Assembly: GCA_029260575.1 (NCBI GenBank)
Contig: JAJDDB010000027.1
Coordinates: 560,501-624,500, forward strand
Direction: 5' to 3'
DNA length: 64,000 bases
Source of the DNA: Phycisphaerales bacterium
GTDB taxonomy: Bacteria > Planctomycetota > Phycisphaerae > Phycisphaerales > SM1A02
Below the pieces are notes generated by a model. That model was not told the origin of the DNA. It saw only the letters and a list, made by a program, of their open reading frames with translations, and made no database searches. This document shows positions 1-8,280 of this stretch, piece by piece; within the stretch, counting starts at the first letter, position 1, and the number at the start of each line of letters is the position of its first letter. The position numbers were made by a program, and so were the translations under genes.

Positions 1-2
1 TG

Positions 3-254
3 TTCGCAGATCAGTGCATAGCAATGGCGCAACTTTCCTTCGACACGCTTGGCTGCAGAGATCTGGCCCGGGTTGACTTCATGTGTGATGACACCGGCCC
101 GTGGTTCCTCGAGGTGAACACGATTCCGGGCTTCACATCGCATTCGCTGATGCCCAAGGCTGCGGTTGCTGCGGGGATCGATTTCACCGGATTGTGTGCG
201 AAGCTTGTGCATGCGGCACTTTCCCGAAGCCCTGCTCCCATCCGATCGGCATGA
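3..254 (+). CDS. ddl: D-alanine--D-alanine ligase, C-terminal part (5' end outside window)
   Basis: The reading frame is open from the left edge and ends at 254. It encodes the last ~83 residues of an ATP-grasp D-Ala-D-Ala ligase, the cytoplasmic enzyme that makes the dipeptide ending of peptidoglycan stem peptides. The stretch RVDFM...WFLEVNTIPG, followed by TSHSLMPKAA and a G-F-L helix, is the typical ATP-grasp C-terminus. The Glu and Asn of EVNT are the expected Mg-binding residues. The Asp in RVDF is also conserved in the family. The next gene is ftsQ-like, which is the standard dcw order ddl-ftsQ. Only the N-terminal two thirds are missing, because of the window edge. Confidence 0.9.
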   Translation, partial: FADQCIAMAQLSFDTLGCRDLARVDFMCDDTGPWFLEVNTIPGFTSHSLMPKAAVAAGIDFTGLCAKLVHAALSRSPAPIRSA

Positions 255-283
255 TTCCTGTGGTTTGGAAGGGACCGTGGCCG

Positions 284-1198
284 ATGGTGAACGAACAACC
301 AATGGCTAAACGAAAAACGAAAAAGCGCAAGAAGAACTCGGACGGTCTGTTTACGCGATTACGCTGCTGGGTCACCGCGCCGGACTGGCCGACGATACGC
401 CGAACGGGTATTGCCACGACCTGGCTGCTCGCTGTGATTGGCGTGATCGTCGGATGGATGTTCGGCGTTCCGCAATTGGAGAGCCGCGTCGCCGCTGCGA
501 CAATAGCCGGGGCTGAGCAGATCGTGGATGTTCGATTTGCAAATGCGCCGTCGTGGGTGCAGGGCGATCTCGAAGCGATGCTCGCACACACGGCCGGGGC
601 GCATTTGAGCCCAAACCCGCTTGCGCATGATGAACTTGTAAACGCCCAAAACGCACTGCTGGAGACAGGTTGTTTCGAATCGATTCAACAACTGCGGCGC
701 GTGGATGTCACGCGCGTGGAAGTACATGCAACGTTCCTGACGCCGTACGCAGTTGTGAACGGCAGCAATCACAATTGGATCATTGATCGAAACGGGCGAT
801 TACTGCCTGCGTCATACCGGGTTTCGGATCAGAGTCACTTCATTGCGATTCGCGGTGTGCGCTACGAACCGCCGCGCGAGCCGGCTCAGCGGTGGGAAGG
901 AACCGACATCACCGCAGCACTGCGATTGATCCGCCTGATTGAATCCCAGCGCTGGGCTGGGCAGATCGACGCTGTCGATATAACTGGGTTTATGCAGGGC
1001 AAACCGATGCGACTTCGTACGGATCGCGGCAGTGTGCTTTTGTGGCATTCTGCACCTGGCGACGAGGCGGCGGGTGAAGTGTCCGCCAATGAAAAGATTC
1101 GCCGGATTGACTTTCTGTTCGAGCAGCGCGGCCACGTCGATGGCGGCTACGACAACGAGCTTGATCTCGCAGACCCGCGCGGGGTTTTCGCTCGCTAG
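284..1198 (+). CDS. ftsQ: FtsQ/DivIB-like cell-division membrane protein
   Basis: 304 residues. A Lys/Arg-rich cytoplasmic N-terminus is followed by one membrane segment (about residues 42-62) and a periplasmic part. The first ~75 periplasmic residues (from about VDVRFANAPSW) have the POTRA pattern, and the following part has the FtsQ-type W-I-x-D-x-x-G-R-L-L motif. FtsQ proteins link early and late divisome proteins. The assignment rests on topology and on the position directly behind ddl. ATG 284 follows a GAAGGGA-like ribosome site; ATG 302 is an alternative start. No ftsA or ftsZ follows, which fits planctomycetes that divide without FtsZ. Confidence 0.75.
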   Translation: MVNEQPMAKRKTKKRKKNSDGLFTRLRCWVTAPDWPTIRRTGIATTWLLAVIGVIVGWMFGVPQLESRVAAATIAGAEQIVDVRFANAPSWVQGDLEAMLAHTAGAHLSPNPLAHDELVNAQNALLETGCFESIQQLRRVDVTRVEVHATFLTPYAVVNGSNHNWIIDRNGRLLPASYRVSDQSHFIAIRGVRYEPPREPAQRWEGTDITAALRLIRLIESQRWAGQIDAVDITGFMQGKPMRLRTDRGSVLLWHSAPGDEAAGEVSANEKIRRIDFLFEQRGHVDGGYDNELDLADPRGVFAR

Positions 1199-1282
1199 CG
1201 AGTTGCTTGCAGCAAGTGCTGCGGCACCGTCCTCTTGCGAGAGGTCAGATGCAATCCAATTCCATGAAGACCCGAGCGGTCC

Positions 1283-1288
1283 TACACT
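1283..1288 (+). promoter_or_regulatory. -10 hexamer of a leaderless promoter
   Basis: TACACT lies 7 nt before the ATG at 1296 and no Shine-Dalgarno sequence lies between them. Transcription would therefore start at or next to the start codon. The same spacing recurs at several other genes in the window. Confidence 0.5.
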
Positions 1289-1295
1289 TTTCCCG

Positions 1296-1988
1296 ATGTC
1301 GACCCCAACCGCTCAGCCGCAACCACCGCAGGGCATCCCCCTACCGCGTGCGCTGATCTTTTTTGCATCGTTCTGGCTCATCGGATCGTGGATACTGGCG
1401 ATGGGGTTGCGGACACCGGTGCATCCGAATTCTGCAAGTTTTACGCCCGGCGTACGGCTGATGATGTTGTGCATCACCGTCGGCATAATGATCGGTTGGC
1501 CTTTGATGCGGCTGAGCCAGGCCAAAGCCCGTTGGCCGATTCGGCAAACCATTCTGGATGTCATCGTTTTGCTGCTGCTCGTGCAGGTCGTGATCTGGCC
1601 GCTGCGCCTTGTGACGGACTGGTCAACAATGCGCACCGCTGCCATGGCTGCGACGCTTGGATGCTGGTTGCTGTTTGTCGGCGCGATTGTTGCGGGCGCG
1701 ATCGTCACAGACCGCCCCGGCCCGCGCATGCTGGCAATGCTTGCATGCATCGCTGTCAGTTTGCTCGGCCCCGCACTCACGTTACTCGGCGTCGTCACCG
1801 GTGCGAACTGGATGTCACTGATCGAGCTCAGCCCGCTTATGGCGGTGCATACGCTCGGCCAAGGTGGCTCGATCCCGCCGCCTGATGAGCAGTGGACGCT
1901 CATCACGCTGCTCGCAGTTGGCGGCGTGTTTGTGTGGGCTGCGCTGCTTGCCGGAACGTTGTGGCGCGGCGCAACGCACACCGACTGA
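1296..1988 (+). CDS. hypothetical six-helix membrane protein
   Basis: 230 residues with about six hydrophobic segments (roughly residues 17-37, 48-65, 82-103, 112-134, 140-162 and 203-224) and a short Pro/Gln-rich N-terminus. I do not recognise the family. The start at 1296 is chosen because it follows a TACACT hexamer by 7 nt and begins just before the first membrane helix; in-frame codons upstream overlap the ftsQ-like gene. It lies between ftsQ and cardiolipin synthase, so an envelope role is possible, but this is position only. Confidence 0.7.
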   Translation: MSTPTAQPQPPQGIPLPRALIFFASFWLIGSWILAMGLRTPVHPNSASFTPGVRLMMLCITVGIMIGWPLMRLSQAKARWPIRQTILDVIVLLLLVQVVIWPLRLVTDWSTMRTAAMAATLGCWLLFVGAIVAGAIVTDRPGPRMLAMLACIAVSLLGPALTLLGVVTGANWMSLIELSPLMAVHTLGQGGSIPPPDEQWTLITLLAVGGVFVWAALLAGTLWRGATHTD

Positions 1989-2086
1989 TCGCCATTTCGC
2001 ATAATCCGTACACTGTGTGCGTCGACTGATGCACACACAGCGGAGTCTGCGCGCTGGAATTTCTGAACACAATCTGGCCGTTTGTC

Positions 2087-3508
2087 GTGATCGTTGGTGA
2101 GCTTGCGCTCAAACTAGCCATGGTTGCGTTTATTCTGACCAGGCAATCGTTTCGCCCCGCAACTGCGCTGGCATGGGTCGTCGTGATCTTTGCCATTCCG
2201 ATTCTGGGCATTGTGCTGTATCTACTGGTTGGCGAGGCGCGTCTGGGCAGACGCCGTATTCGCCAACATCGGTCCATTATCGCTCGGATCCGTTCACAGA
2301 CGTGCGTTGTGGAAAGGCCGCAGCACCACTATCGCCATCCGGTGATACCAGTGGATTTCATACCGATCGCAAGTCTCGCGGAGTCTGTCGCGCACAATCC
2401 GGTTCGGCCCGGCAATCGTCTCAGGCTCTTTGCAGACACCGATGTGTTCATTCAAGCGCTGATCGAGGACATCGACGCAGCGACTGACCACTGTCATTTG
2501 CTCTTTTACATATACCTGACTGATCATAGCGGTACGCGCGTTGGTCGCGCGCTCATGTCCGCTGTACAGCGCGGTGTTCGCTGCCGACTGCTGGTCGATT
2601 CTGTGGGCTCGAAACTGTTCCTGCGTTCGGCACTCGCGCGGCAGATGCGCAGCGCCGGCATTCAGGTTATCGAAGCGCTGCCGGTGCATGCAATGCGCGC
2701 ACTGTTTGCGCGTGTTGATCTGCGCAATCACCGCAAGATTGCAGTCATCGACGAACGCATCGGATACATGGGCAGCCAGAACCTGTCCGATCCGGAGTTT
2801 GCAATCAAGAAGCGCTACGCACCCTGGGTGGACGCTATGCTGCGGATCGATGGCCCAGCCACCGGTGATCTCCAGGCACTGTTCATCGAAGATTGGTTTC
2901 TGGATACCGAAGAAGTGCTCACTGACGCAATTGGGCTGATGCCCGAACCGTATGACGATGGCGCGGCCCTTCAGATCATGGGAACCGGGCCGACATCCAA
3001 CAACGAGGCGCTGCGGCAATTGGTGACGGCGATGATCTACAGTGCACGTGAGGAACTCATTCTCACGACGCCCTACTTCGTACCTGATGAATCGACACTA
3101 CTCGCGATCAGTGCTGCAGCGCGCCGCGGCGTGGAGACGACGATCGTGCTCCCGGCGCGAAATGATTCACCTGTGGTCGCTGCGGCCAGCCGTGCCTACT
3201 ACGACTTGATGCTCGATTCGGGCGCGCACATCCTTGAATTCACCAGCGGGATGCTGCACGCCAAGACGATGACGATCGATCGAAACCTGGCGATGATCAG
3301 TACAGCCAATCTCGATCGACGCAGTTTCGAACTGAATTTCGAAGTCAGTTCGGTGATTTACGACACTGATTTTGCCAGCCAGTTGCGATTCCTGCAGAAG
3401 TCGTACATGAATACCGCAAACACCATCCGCCATGATGATTGGCGTTCGCGATCCTGGCCAATTCGCCTCCTGCACAATACTGCAGGGCTGTTGAGCCCGT
3501 TGTTATGA
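2087..3508 (+). CDS. cls: cardiolipin synthase (phospholipase D family)
   Basis: 473 residues from the GTG at 2087. Two N-terminal membrane segments carry the typical ALAWVVVIFAIPILGIVLYLLVG pattern (split by the family into LAW, P-I-G and Y-L-L-G blocks). Two PLD catalytic motifs follow: H-R-K-I-A-V-I-D with G-S-Q-N near residues 221-240, and H-A-K-T-M-T-I-D with S-T-A-N-L-D near residues 390-410. The enzyme condenses two phosphatidylglycerol molecules (or a related pair) to cardiolipin at the inner membrane. A CTG at 2054 in the same frame, preceded by CGGAG at 8 nt, would add eleven residues (L-E-F-L-N-T-I-W-P-F-V) and give a more typical N-terminus. Confidence 0.92.
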   Translation: MIVGELALKLAMVAFILTRQSFRPATALAWVVVIFAIPILGIVLYLLVGEARLGRRRIRQHRSIIARIRSQTCVVERPQHHYRHPVIPVDFIPIASLAESVAHNPVRPGNRLRLFADTDVFIQALIEDIDAATDHCHLLFYIYLTDHSGTRVGRALMSAVQRGVRCRLLVDSVGSKLFLRSALARQMRSAGIQVIEALPVHAMRALFARVDLRNHRKIAVIDERIGYMGSQNLSDPEFAIKKRYAPWVDAMLRIDGPATGDLQALFIEDWFLDTEEVLTDAIGLMPEPYDDGAALQIMGTGPTSNNEALRQLVTAMIYSAREELILTTPYFVPDESTLLAISAAARRGVETTIVLPARNDSPVVAAASRAYYDLMLDSGAHILEFTSGMLHAKTMTIDRNLAMISTANLDRRSFELNFEVSSVIYDTDFASQLRFLQKSYMNTANTIRHDDWRSRSWPIRLLHNTAGLLSPLL

Positions 3509-3596
3509 CTTTTCCTTTCAACCCTCGCTGCCGCTTCGAGTATGCTTTTTCGAATTGAGACTTCACAGCCTCGCGGATACATATGCAATTCCCATT

Positions 3597-4031
3597 ATGT
3601 CAAGCGACCAACAACAACCCGATTTCAATCGACAGCCGCATGAGCACCTTGCTCGGCTCGTGGAGAGTGTCGGCACCAAACGATTTGCATCATCGATGCA
3701 GATGTCGACCAGGCATGTCAATCGCATGCTCTCCGGAGCTGCGCCGAATCCGATCGAGCGGTTGATTCGTATGGTGCAGTCAGCGGATCCGGATTGCGGC
3801 GACCGCTGCGTCGATTACATCTGCCAGGAAGTCGGTGGCCACTTTGTCCGCCACGAATCGCTGGACGCAAGCACTGTCAACGCAGTGCGCGAATGTGCGG
3901 AGGCCATTGCTGCGATCAGCGATGGACATATCTCGAATCTTGACATTCGTGAGATTCGCGAAGCAATCGCAGCGCTATCAAGTCTGATCATGAATTTGCG
4001 CGATGCTCGAGGCGATTCAGCCGATGCATAG
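3597..4031 (+). CDS. CII-like helix-turn-helix protein
   Basis: 144 residues. The centre (about residues 20-85) resembles phage CII/CP76-type regulators: a predicted HTH around STRHVNRMLSGAAPNPIERL is followed by a C-G-x-R-x-V-D-Y-I-x-x-E-x-G-G-x-F-V segment. The C-terminal ~60 residues look helical. Such proteins bind DNA. No Shine-Dalgarno sequence precedes ATG 3597. An in-frame TTG at 3555, 8 nt after TATGCT, is an alternative leaderless start but would add an unlikely 14-residue extension. The next gene, 23 bp downstream, is a DNA methyltransferase; the pair may be prophage-derived or a methylation-control unit (inference). Confidence 0.6.
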   Translation: MSSDQQQPDFNRQPHEHLARLVESVGTKRFASSMQMSTRHVNRMLSGAAPNPIERLIRMVQSADPDCGDRCVDYICQEVGGHFVRHESLDASTVNAVRECAEAIAAISDGHISNLDIREIREAIAALSSLIMNLRDARGDSADA

Positions 4032-4054
4032 TCAACCGAGCCACGGAGAGCTCG

Positions 4055-4840
4055 ATGAACCTGTTGGACTGCCGGCTCATGCACGGATGCACCGCCCGCA
4101 TCATCCACGACGACTGCCTCAGTGCATTGCTCGAGCTGCGCACTGCATCCATTGATCTGGTCTATCTTGACCCGCCCTTCAATACCGGCAGAACAATGCG
4201 GGCGGGCAGCGGAGCATATGCGGACAGTTGGGACAGCATCGATGCGTATCTCGAATTTATGCAGCCGCGCATCGAACAACTGCACCGTGTGCTCCGCCGC
4301 ACCGGCGCGATCTACCTGCACTGTGACTGGCGCACGTGTCATCATCTGCGGCTGCTGCTCGATGATGTTTTTGGCAGCGACAATTTTGTCAATCACCTGA
4401 TCTGGAAGTACGGCCTGGGCGGATCATCACCGCGGCGTTTTGCGCGCAAGCATGATGACATTTTGTTTTATGCAAGAACGCAGGCATATTTCTTCGAACC
4501 GCCGATGGTCCCGGCAACGAGTAATCGCATGAAGGGACAGATGAAGAAGGCGACCGATGTCCTGGATGTGCCTGCCATCAACAACATGGCATTGGAGCGC
4601 GTCGGTTACCCCACGCAGAAACCGATAGCGCTACTGAAAATACTCATCGAAGCGGCCTGCCCGTCCGGCGGGCTGGTGCTGGACCCATTTTGCGGCAGCG
4701 GCACGACTGTTGTGGCGGCGCTTGCCACCGGCCGAACAACGCTGGGCATTGACTGCAATCCGGACGCAATCAGGCTTGCGCAACAGCGCATCGATGCACA
4801 GATCAAACAGAAGTCTGCGCAATTGCGGGATGCCTCATAG
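4055..4840 (+). CDS. site-specific DNA methyltransferase (N4/N6 class), solitary
   Basis: 261 residues. The catalytic motif DPPFNTG occurs early (about residue 35) and the SAM-binding motif LDPFCGSGTT occurs near the C-terminus (about residue 208), followed by G-I-D-x-N-P-D-A. This IV-then-I order defines the beta class of amino-methyltransferases, which methylate adenine N6 or cytosine N4 using S-adenosylmethionine. The central region after HLIWKYGLGG probably contains the small target-recognition part. A GGAGAG ribosome site precedes the ATG. No restriction endonuclease is encoded nearby, so it may be an orphan, regulatory methyltransferase. It follows the CII-like HTH gene closely. Confidence 0.88.
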   Translation: MNLLDCRLMHGCTARIIHDDCLSALLELRTASIDLVYLDPPFNTGRTMRAGSGAYADSWDSIDAYLEFMQPRIEQLHRVLRRTGAIYLHCDWRTCHHLRLLLDDVFGSDNFVNHLIWKYGLGGSSPRRFARKHDDILFYARTQAYFFEPPMVPATSNRMKGQMKKATDVLDVPAINNMALERVGYPTQKPIALLKILIEAACPSGGLVLDPFCGSGTTVVAALATGRTTLGIDCNPDAIRLAQQRIDAQIKQKSAQLRDAS

Positions 4841-4893
4841 CCCCGGCGGCGAGACAGGTCCGTTGTACAATGGTTGCCTGTCGAGATTCGCGC

Positions 4894-5550
4894 ATGCCGA
4901 CCATTGCTATTGAAGATTATTTGAAGCAGATTTACCTGGCGCACCAGTTACAGCCGAACGAGTTGGTGTCGATGGGTGCGCTCGCAGAAGCGATGGACGT
5001 TGTGCCGGGCACGGCTACGGCGATGGTGAAGCGCCTTGCCGAAAATAAATTGATCTCGTACGAGCCGTACTCCGGTGTGAAGTTGACACGCCGCGGCCAG
5101 AAGATGGCGCTCGCAGTGCTGCGCAAGCATCGCTTGATCGAGACTTTCCTGGTTGAAGCGCTTGGTGTGGACTGGGCGGAAGTACACGAAGAAGCGGAAC
5201 AACTCGAACATGCCATCAGCGATCGCCTGCTGGACCGTATCGATGCATTGTTGAATTACCCGGCGGTTGATCCGCATGGCGACCCGATTCCTGATGCCGG
5301 CGGCGCGATGCGTGCTGAACCCCGCAGGCGATTGATCGACTGTAAAGCCGGCTCGACTGTGCGCATAGCACGGGTGCTTGATCAGGGAAACGCGTTTTTG
5401 CAGTTCATTGACAGCCACGGACTTCGGCCGGGAACGTCGGTCACCATCAAAGCCAACGAGCCTGCTGCGGATTCAATTACCGTAAAGCCGGCGGCGGCAA
5501 AGTCGGTGACTATGGGCCACGCGGCAGCGGCAAAAATCATGGTCGAATAA
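4894..5550 (+). CDS. DtxR/MntR-family metal-dependent transcriptional regulator
   Basis: 218 residues. An N-terminal winged HTH starts with T-I-E/A-D-Y-L-K-x-I-Y. A dimerisation/metal-binding domain follows with the H-E-E-A-E-x-L-E-H helix (about residues 84-92), whose His and Glu residues are family metal ligands. The C-terminal FeoA-like SH3 domain (about residues 145-218) starts at R-L-I-D-C-K-A-G. Members use Mn or Fe as corepressor to control metal uptake genes. A TACAAT hexamer at 4866-4871 gives a short 5' leader. No metal transporter lies nearby, so its targets are elsewhere. Confidence 0.9.
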   Translation: MPTIAIEDYLKQIYLAHQLQPNELVSMGALAEAMDVVPGTATAMVKRLAENKLISYEPYSGVKLTRRGQKMALAVLRKHRLIETFLVEALGVDWAEVHEEAEQLEHAISDRLLDRIDALLNYPAVDPHGDPIPDAGGAMRAEPRRRLIDCKAGSTVRIARVLDQGNAFLQFIDSHGLRPGTSVTIKANEPAADSITVKPAAAKSVTMGHAAAAKIMVE

Positions 5551-5633
5551 ACGCCTCTTCGGTGCCTGGAGCAAAGCGACGCGGGCATCGCAACAGGTGT
5601 GCCGTATACTTCACTGCCTTGGGTGAGGGCATC

Positions 5634-8216
5634 ATGAGCAAGCGGCGCGACGAGGACATCCACGAACAGGAGACGATGGGCGGCGGCGATGAACAACCGA
5701 CTGTCGATTCTTCTGCATCGGATACTCCGCATGAAGCGGAGACATTTGACGGCGAAGCCGATGAAGCAGCGACGTCGGATGGCTCAATGAGCAATGATGA
5801 GCAGGCGACAGTTGATGGGCCGCCCGCGAGTTCATCAAGCGCATCGGAATCTGAAACTGTCGTGCCGCCGGGATTTCAAACTGTCACGCCGGATGCTGAT
5901 GCGCCGACAATGGAGTCGTCCGCACCGGCCGGTGGTCGTACGTCCAGAGTCGATCCAACGCTTCCAAAAACTGTCGGTCGGTATCGGATCGTTCGATTGA
6001 TCGGGGCCGGCGGCATGGGCGCTGTCTTCGAAGCCGAACAGGACAATCCGCGTCGCTCAGTTGCGCTGAAGCTGATGAAGGGCGGCATTGCCAGCAAGAG
6101 TGCGCTGCGCCGTTTTGAATATGAATCGCAACTGCTCGGGCGGTTGCGGCATCCGGGTATAGCGCAGGTATATGAAGCCGGCGTGCATGATGATGGCACG
6201 GGTGCGGTGCCGTACTTCGCAATGGAGTACATTCCCGATGCGCGCACACTGACAGAATTCGCACAGAAACAGAAATTGAGCACAGACGAACGGCTCGAAC
6301 TGTTTATGAAGGTGTGTGATGCTGTGCATCACGGCCACCAAAAGGGAATCATTCATCGCGACTTGAAGCCGGACAACATCCTTGTTGATTCATCCAGCCA
6401 GCCAAAGATCATCGACTTCGGCGTCGCGCGCACGACTGACAGCGACATCCAGGCAGCGACGGTGCAGACGGAAGTCGGTCAACTTGTAGGCACCGTACCG
6501 TACATGAGTCCGGAGCAGATCGAAGCTGATCCGTCGGACATCGACACGCGCAGCGATGTATATGGATTGGGCGTTGTGCTGTATCGGTTGTTGACCGGTA
6601 AGCTGCCGTACGATCTGTCTGACACACCTGTTTATGAAGCAACGCGGATAATCAAGGAGCAGGCACCGCTGCGCATGAGCACGATGAACCACTCACTGAA
6701 GGGTGATGTGGAAACGATCGTGTTTCATGCGCTGGAGAAGGATCGCGAAAGGCGATACCAGTCAGCACTCGAACTCGAACAGGATATTCAGCGGTATCTG
6801 AATGATGAGCCGATCCACGCCCGGCCTGCAAGTCTTTTGTACACGTGGTCGCGGTTTGCCAAGCGCAACAAATTGCTGGTGAGTTCGATTGCGATTGTGT
6901 TTGTGCTGCTGGTTGGTGGCGTAGTTGGGACCTCGACAGGAATGGTTCGGGCACAGCGCAATTTCAAGGTCGCAGTGGAAGAAGTCCGGAATCAGAAAAA
7001 GACATCTGATTACTTCTTTGGCAAGCTTGGTCAGACAGTAGATGCACGGCGAGACGAAGTTGATATTAAGGGGAAAGCTGCCGATGCGAAGGTCGTCGAT
7101 TTTATGGACCTCGCAGTACGTGATGCAGAAGAAGAGCTTGGCGATTTCCCGAAAGTGCATGCCGCAGTACTGTCTGCCATGGCATTTGGTTACAAGTCGT
7201 TAACCAATTTCGAAATTGCAGAAGACCTCTATCAAAAAGCACTCGCTCTTCAGCGCGACATTTATGAGCCGCCTGCCGAAGAGCTCGCGCTCACACTTCG
7301 AGAACTGGGCGCGGTCCTGTGGTGGAACGGCAGATATGAAGAGGCGGAGCCACTCTTTCGCGAGTCGTATGAGATGTACGAAGAGCTTGCGGATGGTGAA
7401 GATGAAGAACTCGCGCGAAGCATTGATTACCTTGCCTCATGCCTGGGTCGGATGGATCGGTACGACGAAGCGAACAAGCTTTATCGTAAAGCGATGGAGA
7501 TGCGCCGCCGAGTTTCCACGCCGGTGATGGTCGGGCGCACGATGAATAACTTCGCGATGTGCCTGCGCGATCAGAAGAAGTACAAAGAAGCCGCAGACTA
7601 CATCGCGCAGGCGACATCCATCCAGCGCGAACATCGTGGCGATCGACACATTGATGTTGCAAACGGTCTGACGAATCGCGCATCGTGTCTGATTCACATT
7701 GCCGACGAGAACCCCGCCGAAGCAATGCCTGTCCTGGAAGAAGCGCAGCGCGATCTCCGTGAAGCACTGGACATCAAGAAATCCGAGCTGCGTGAGGACA
7801 ACACGTCAATCGCCACGACACAGTATCACCTTGCGCATGTTCTTTTGCTGCTTACTACACACACACAGCGACAGTCTCTGGCCGAGGCAGAACAACTGGC
7901 TCGCGCGGCACGTTCGCTGCAGCAATCAGGATTCAGCCCGCATGACCCGCGGGTAATTGACACGACGCTGCTGCTGGTGCGAATTCTTGAGAAGTCCGGC
8001 GACAACGAGTGCGCGTTGATCATCGAAGGTGAATTGAATACGCTCAAGCAAACACTCGAAGCGCACATCGATGCACTCCGTGCGGAATCGCCAAGAAACG
8101 ATGCCGCGTTGAATGAGTCGCTTCGCCACATGATTTACCTTTATGAATCCACTGGCGATGCGGAAAACGCTCAGGCATATCGCGATAAACTCGCGGATCT
8201 TCACGACGGACCATGA
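5634..8216 (+). CDS. membrane serine/threonine protein kinase with TPR sensor half
   Basis: 860 residues. An acidic, disordered ~110-residue N-terminus precedes a Hanks-type kinase (about residues 115-405) with the GAGGMG loop, VALKLM lysine, HRDLKPDN catalytic loop, DFG and the Y-M-S-P-E-Q segment. One membrane helix follows at about residues 427-447. The C-terminal half carries TPR-like helical repeats with A-L-x-L-Q and E-A-x-x-L-Y/F-R patterns. The kinase is cytoplasmic; the TPR half is probably periplasmic and may sense proteins. TATACT at 5605-5610 and a TGAGGG ribosome site precede the chosen ATG. Kinase-TPR fusions are typical of planctomycetes. Confidence 0.9.
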   Translation: MSKRRDEDIHEQETMGGGDEQPTVDSSASDTPHEAETFDGEADEAATSDGSMSNDEQATVDGPPASSSSASESETVVPPGFQTVTPDADAPTMESSAPAGGRTSRVDPTLPKTVGRYRIVRLIGAGGMGAVFEAEQDNPRRSVALKLMKGGIASKSALRRFEYESQLLGRLRHPGIAQVYEAGVHDDGTGAVPYFAMEYIPDARTLTEFAQKQKLSTDERLELFMKVCDAVHHGHQKGIIHRDLKPDNILVDSSSQPKIIDFGVARTTDSDIQAATVQTEVGQLVGTVPYMSPEQIEADPSDIDTRSDVYGLGVVLYRLLTGKLPYDLSDTPVYEATRIIKEQAPLRMSTMNHSLKGDVETIVFHALEKDRERRYQSALELEQDIQRYLNDEPIHARPASLLYTWSRFAKRNKLLVSSIAIVFVLLVGGVVGTSTGMVRAQRNFKVAVEEVRNQKKTSDYFFGKLGQTVDARRDEVDIKGKAADAKVVDFMDLAVRDAEEELGDFPKVHAAVLSAMAFGYKSLTNFEIAEDLYQKALALQRDIYEPPAEELALTLRELGAVLWWNGRYEEAEPLFRESYEMYEELADGEDEELARSIDYLASCLGRMDRYDEANKLYRKAMEMRRRVSTPVMVGRTMNNFAMCLRDQKKYKEAADYIAQATSIQREHRGDRHIDVANGLTNRASCLIHIADENPAEAMPVLEEAQRDLREALDIKKSELREDNTSIATTQYHLAHVLLLLTTHTQRQSLAEAEQLARAARSLQQSGFSPHDPRVIDTTLLLVRILEKSGDNECALIIEGELNTLKQTLEAHIDALRAESPRNDAALNESLRHMIYLYESTGDAENAQAYRDKLADLHDGP

Positions 8217-8227
8217 CCGCGCAAGAA

Positions 8228-8255
8228 AACAGGCAGCGATGAATCGCTGCCTGTT
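8228..8255. terminator. strong hairpin between convergent genes
   Basis: A perfect 12-bp stem (AACAGGCAGCGA paired with TCGCTGCCTGTT) has a TGAA loop. It sits between the stop of the plus-strand kinase gene (8216) and the stop of the minus-strand gene (8281). On the minus strand the stem runs into TTTTCTT, a good Rho-independent terminator. On the plus strand the T tract is weak. Confidence 0.8.
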
Positions 8256-8280
8256 GAATCTGTTTGCAGAGATTGGTGTA

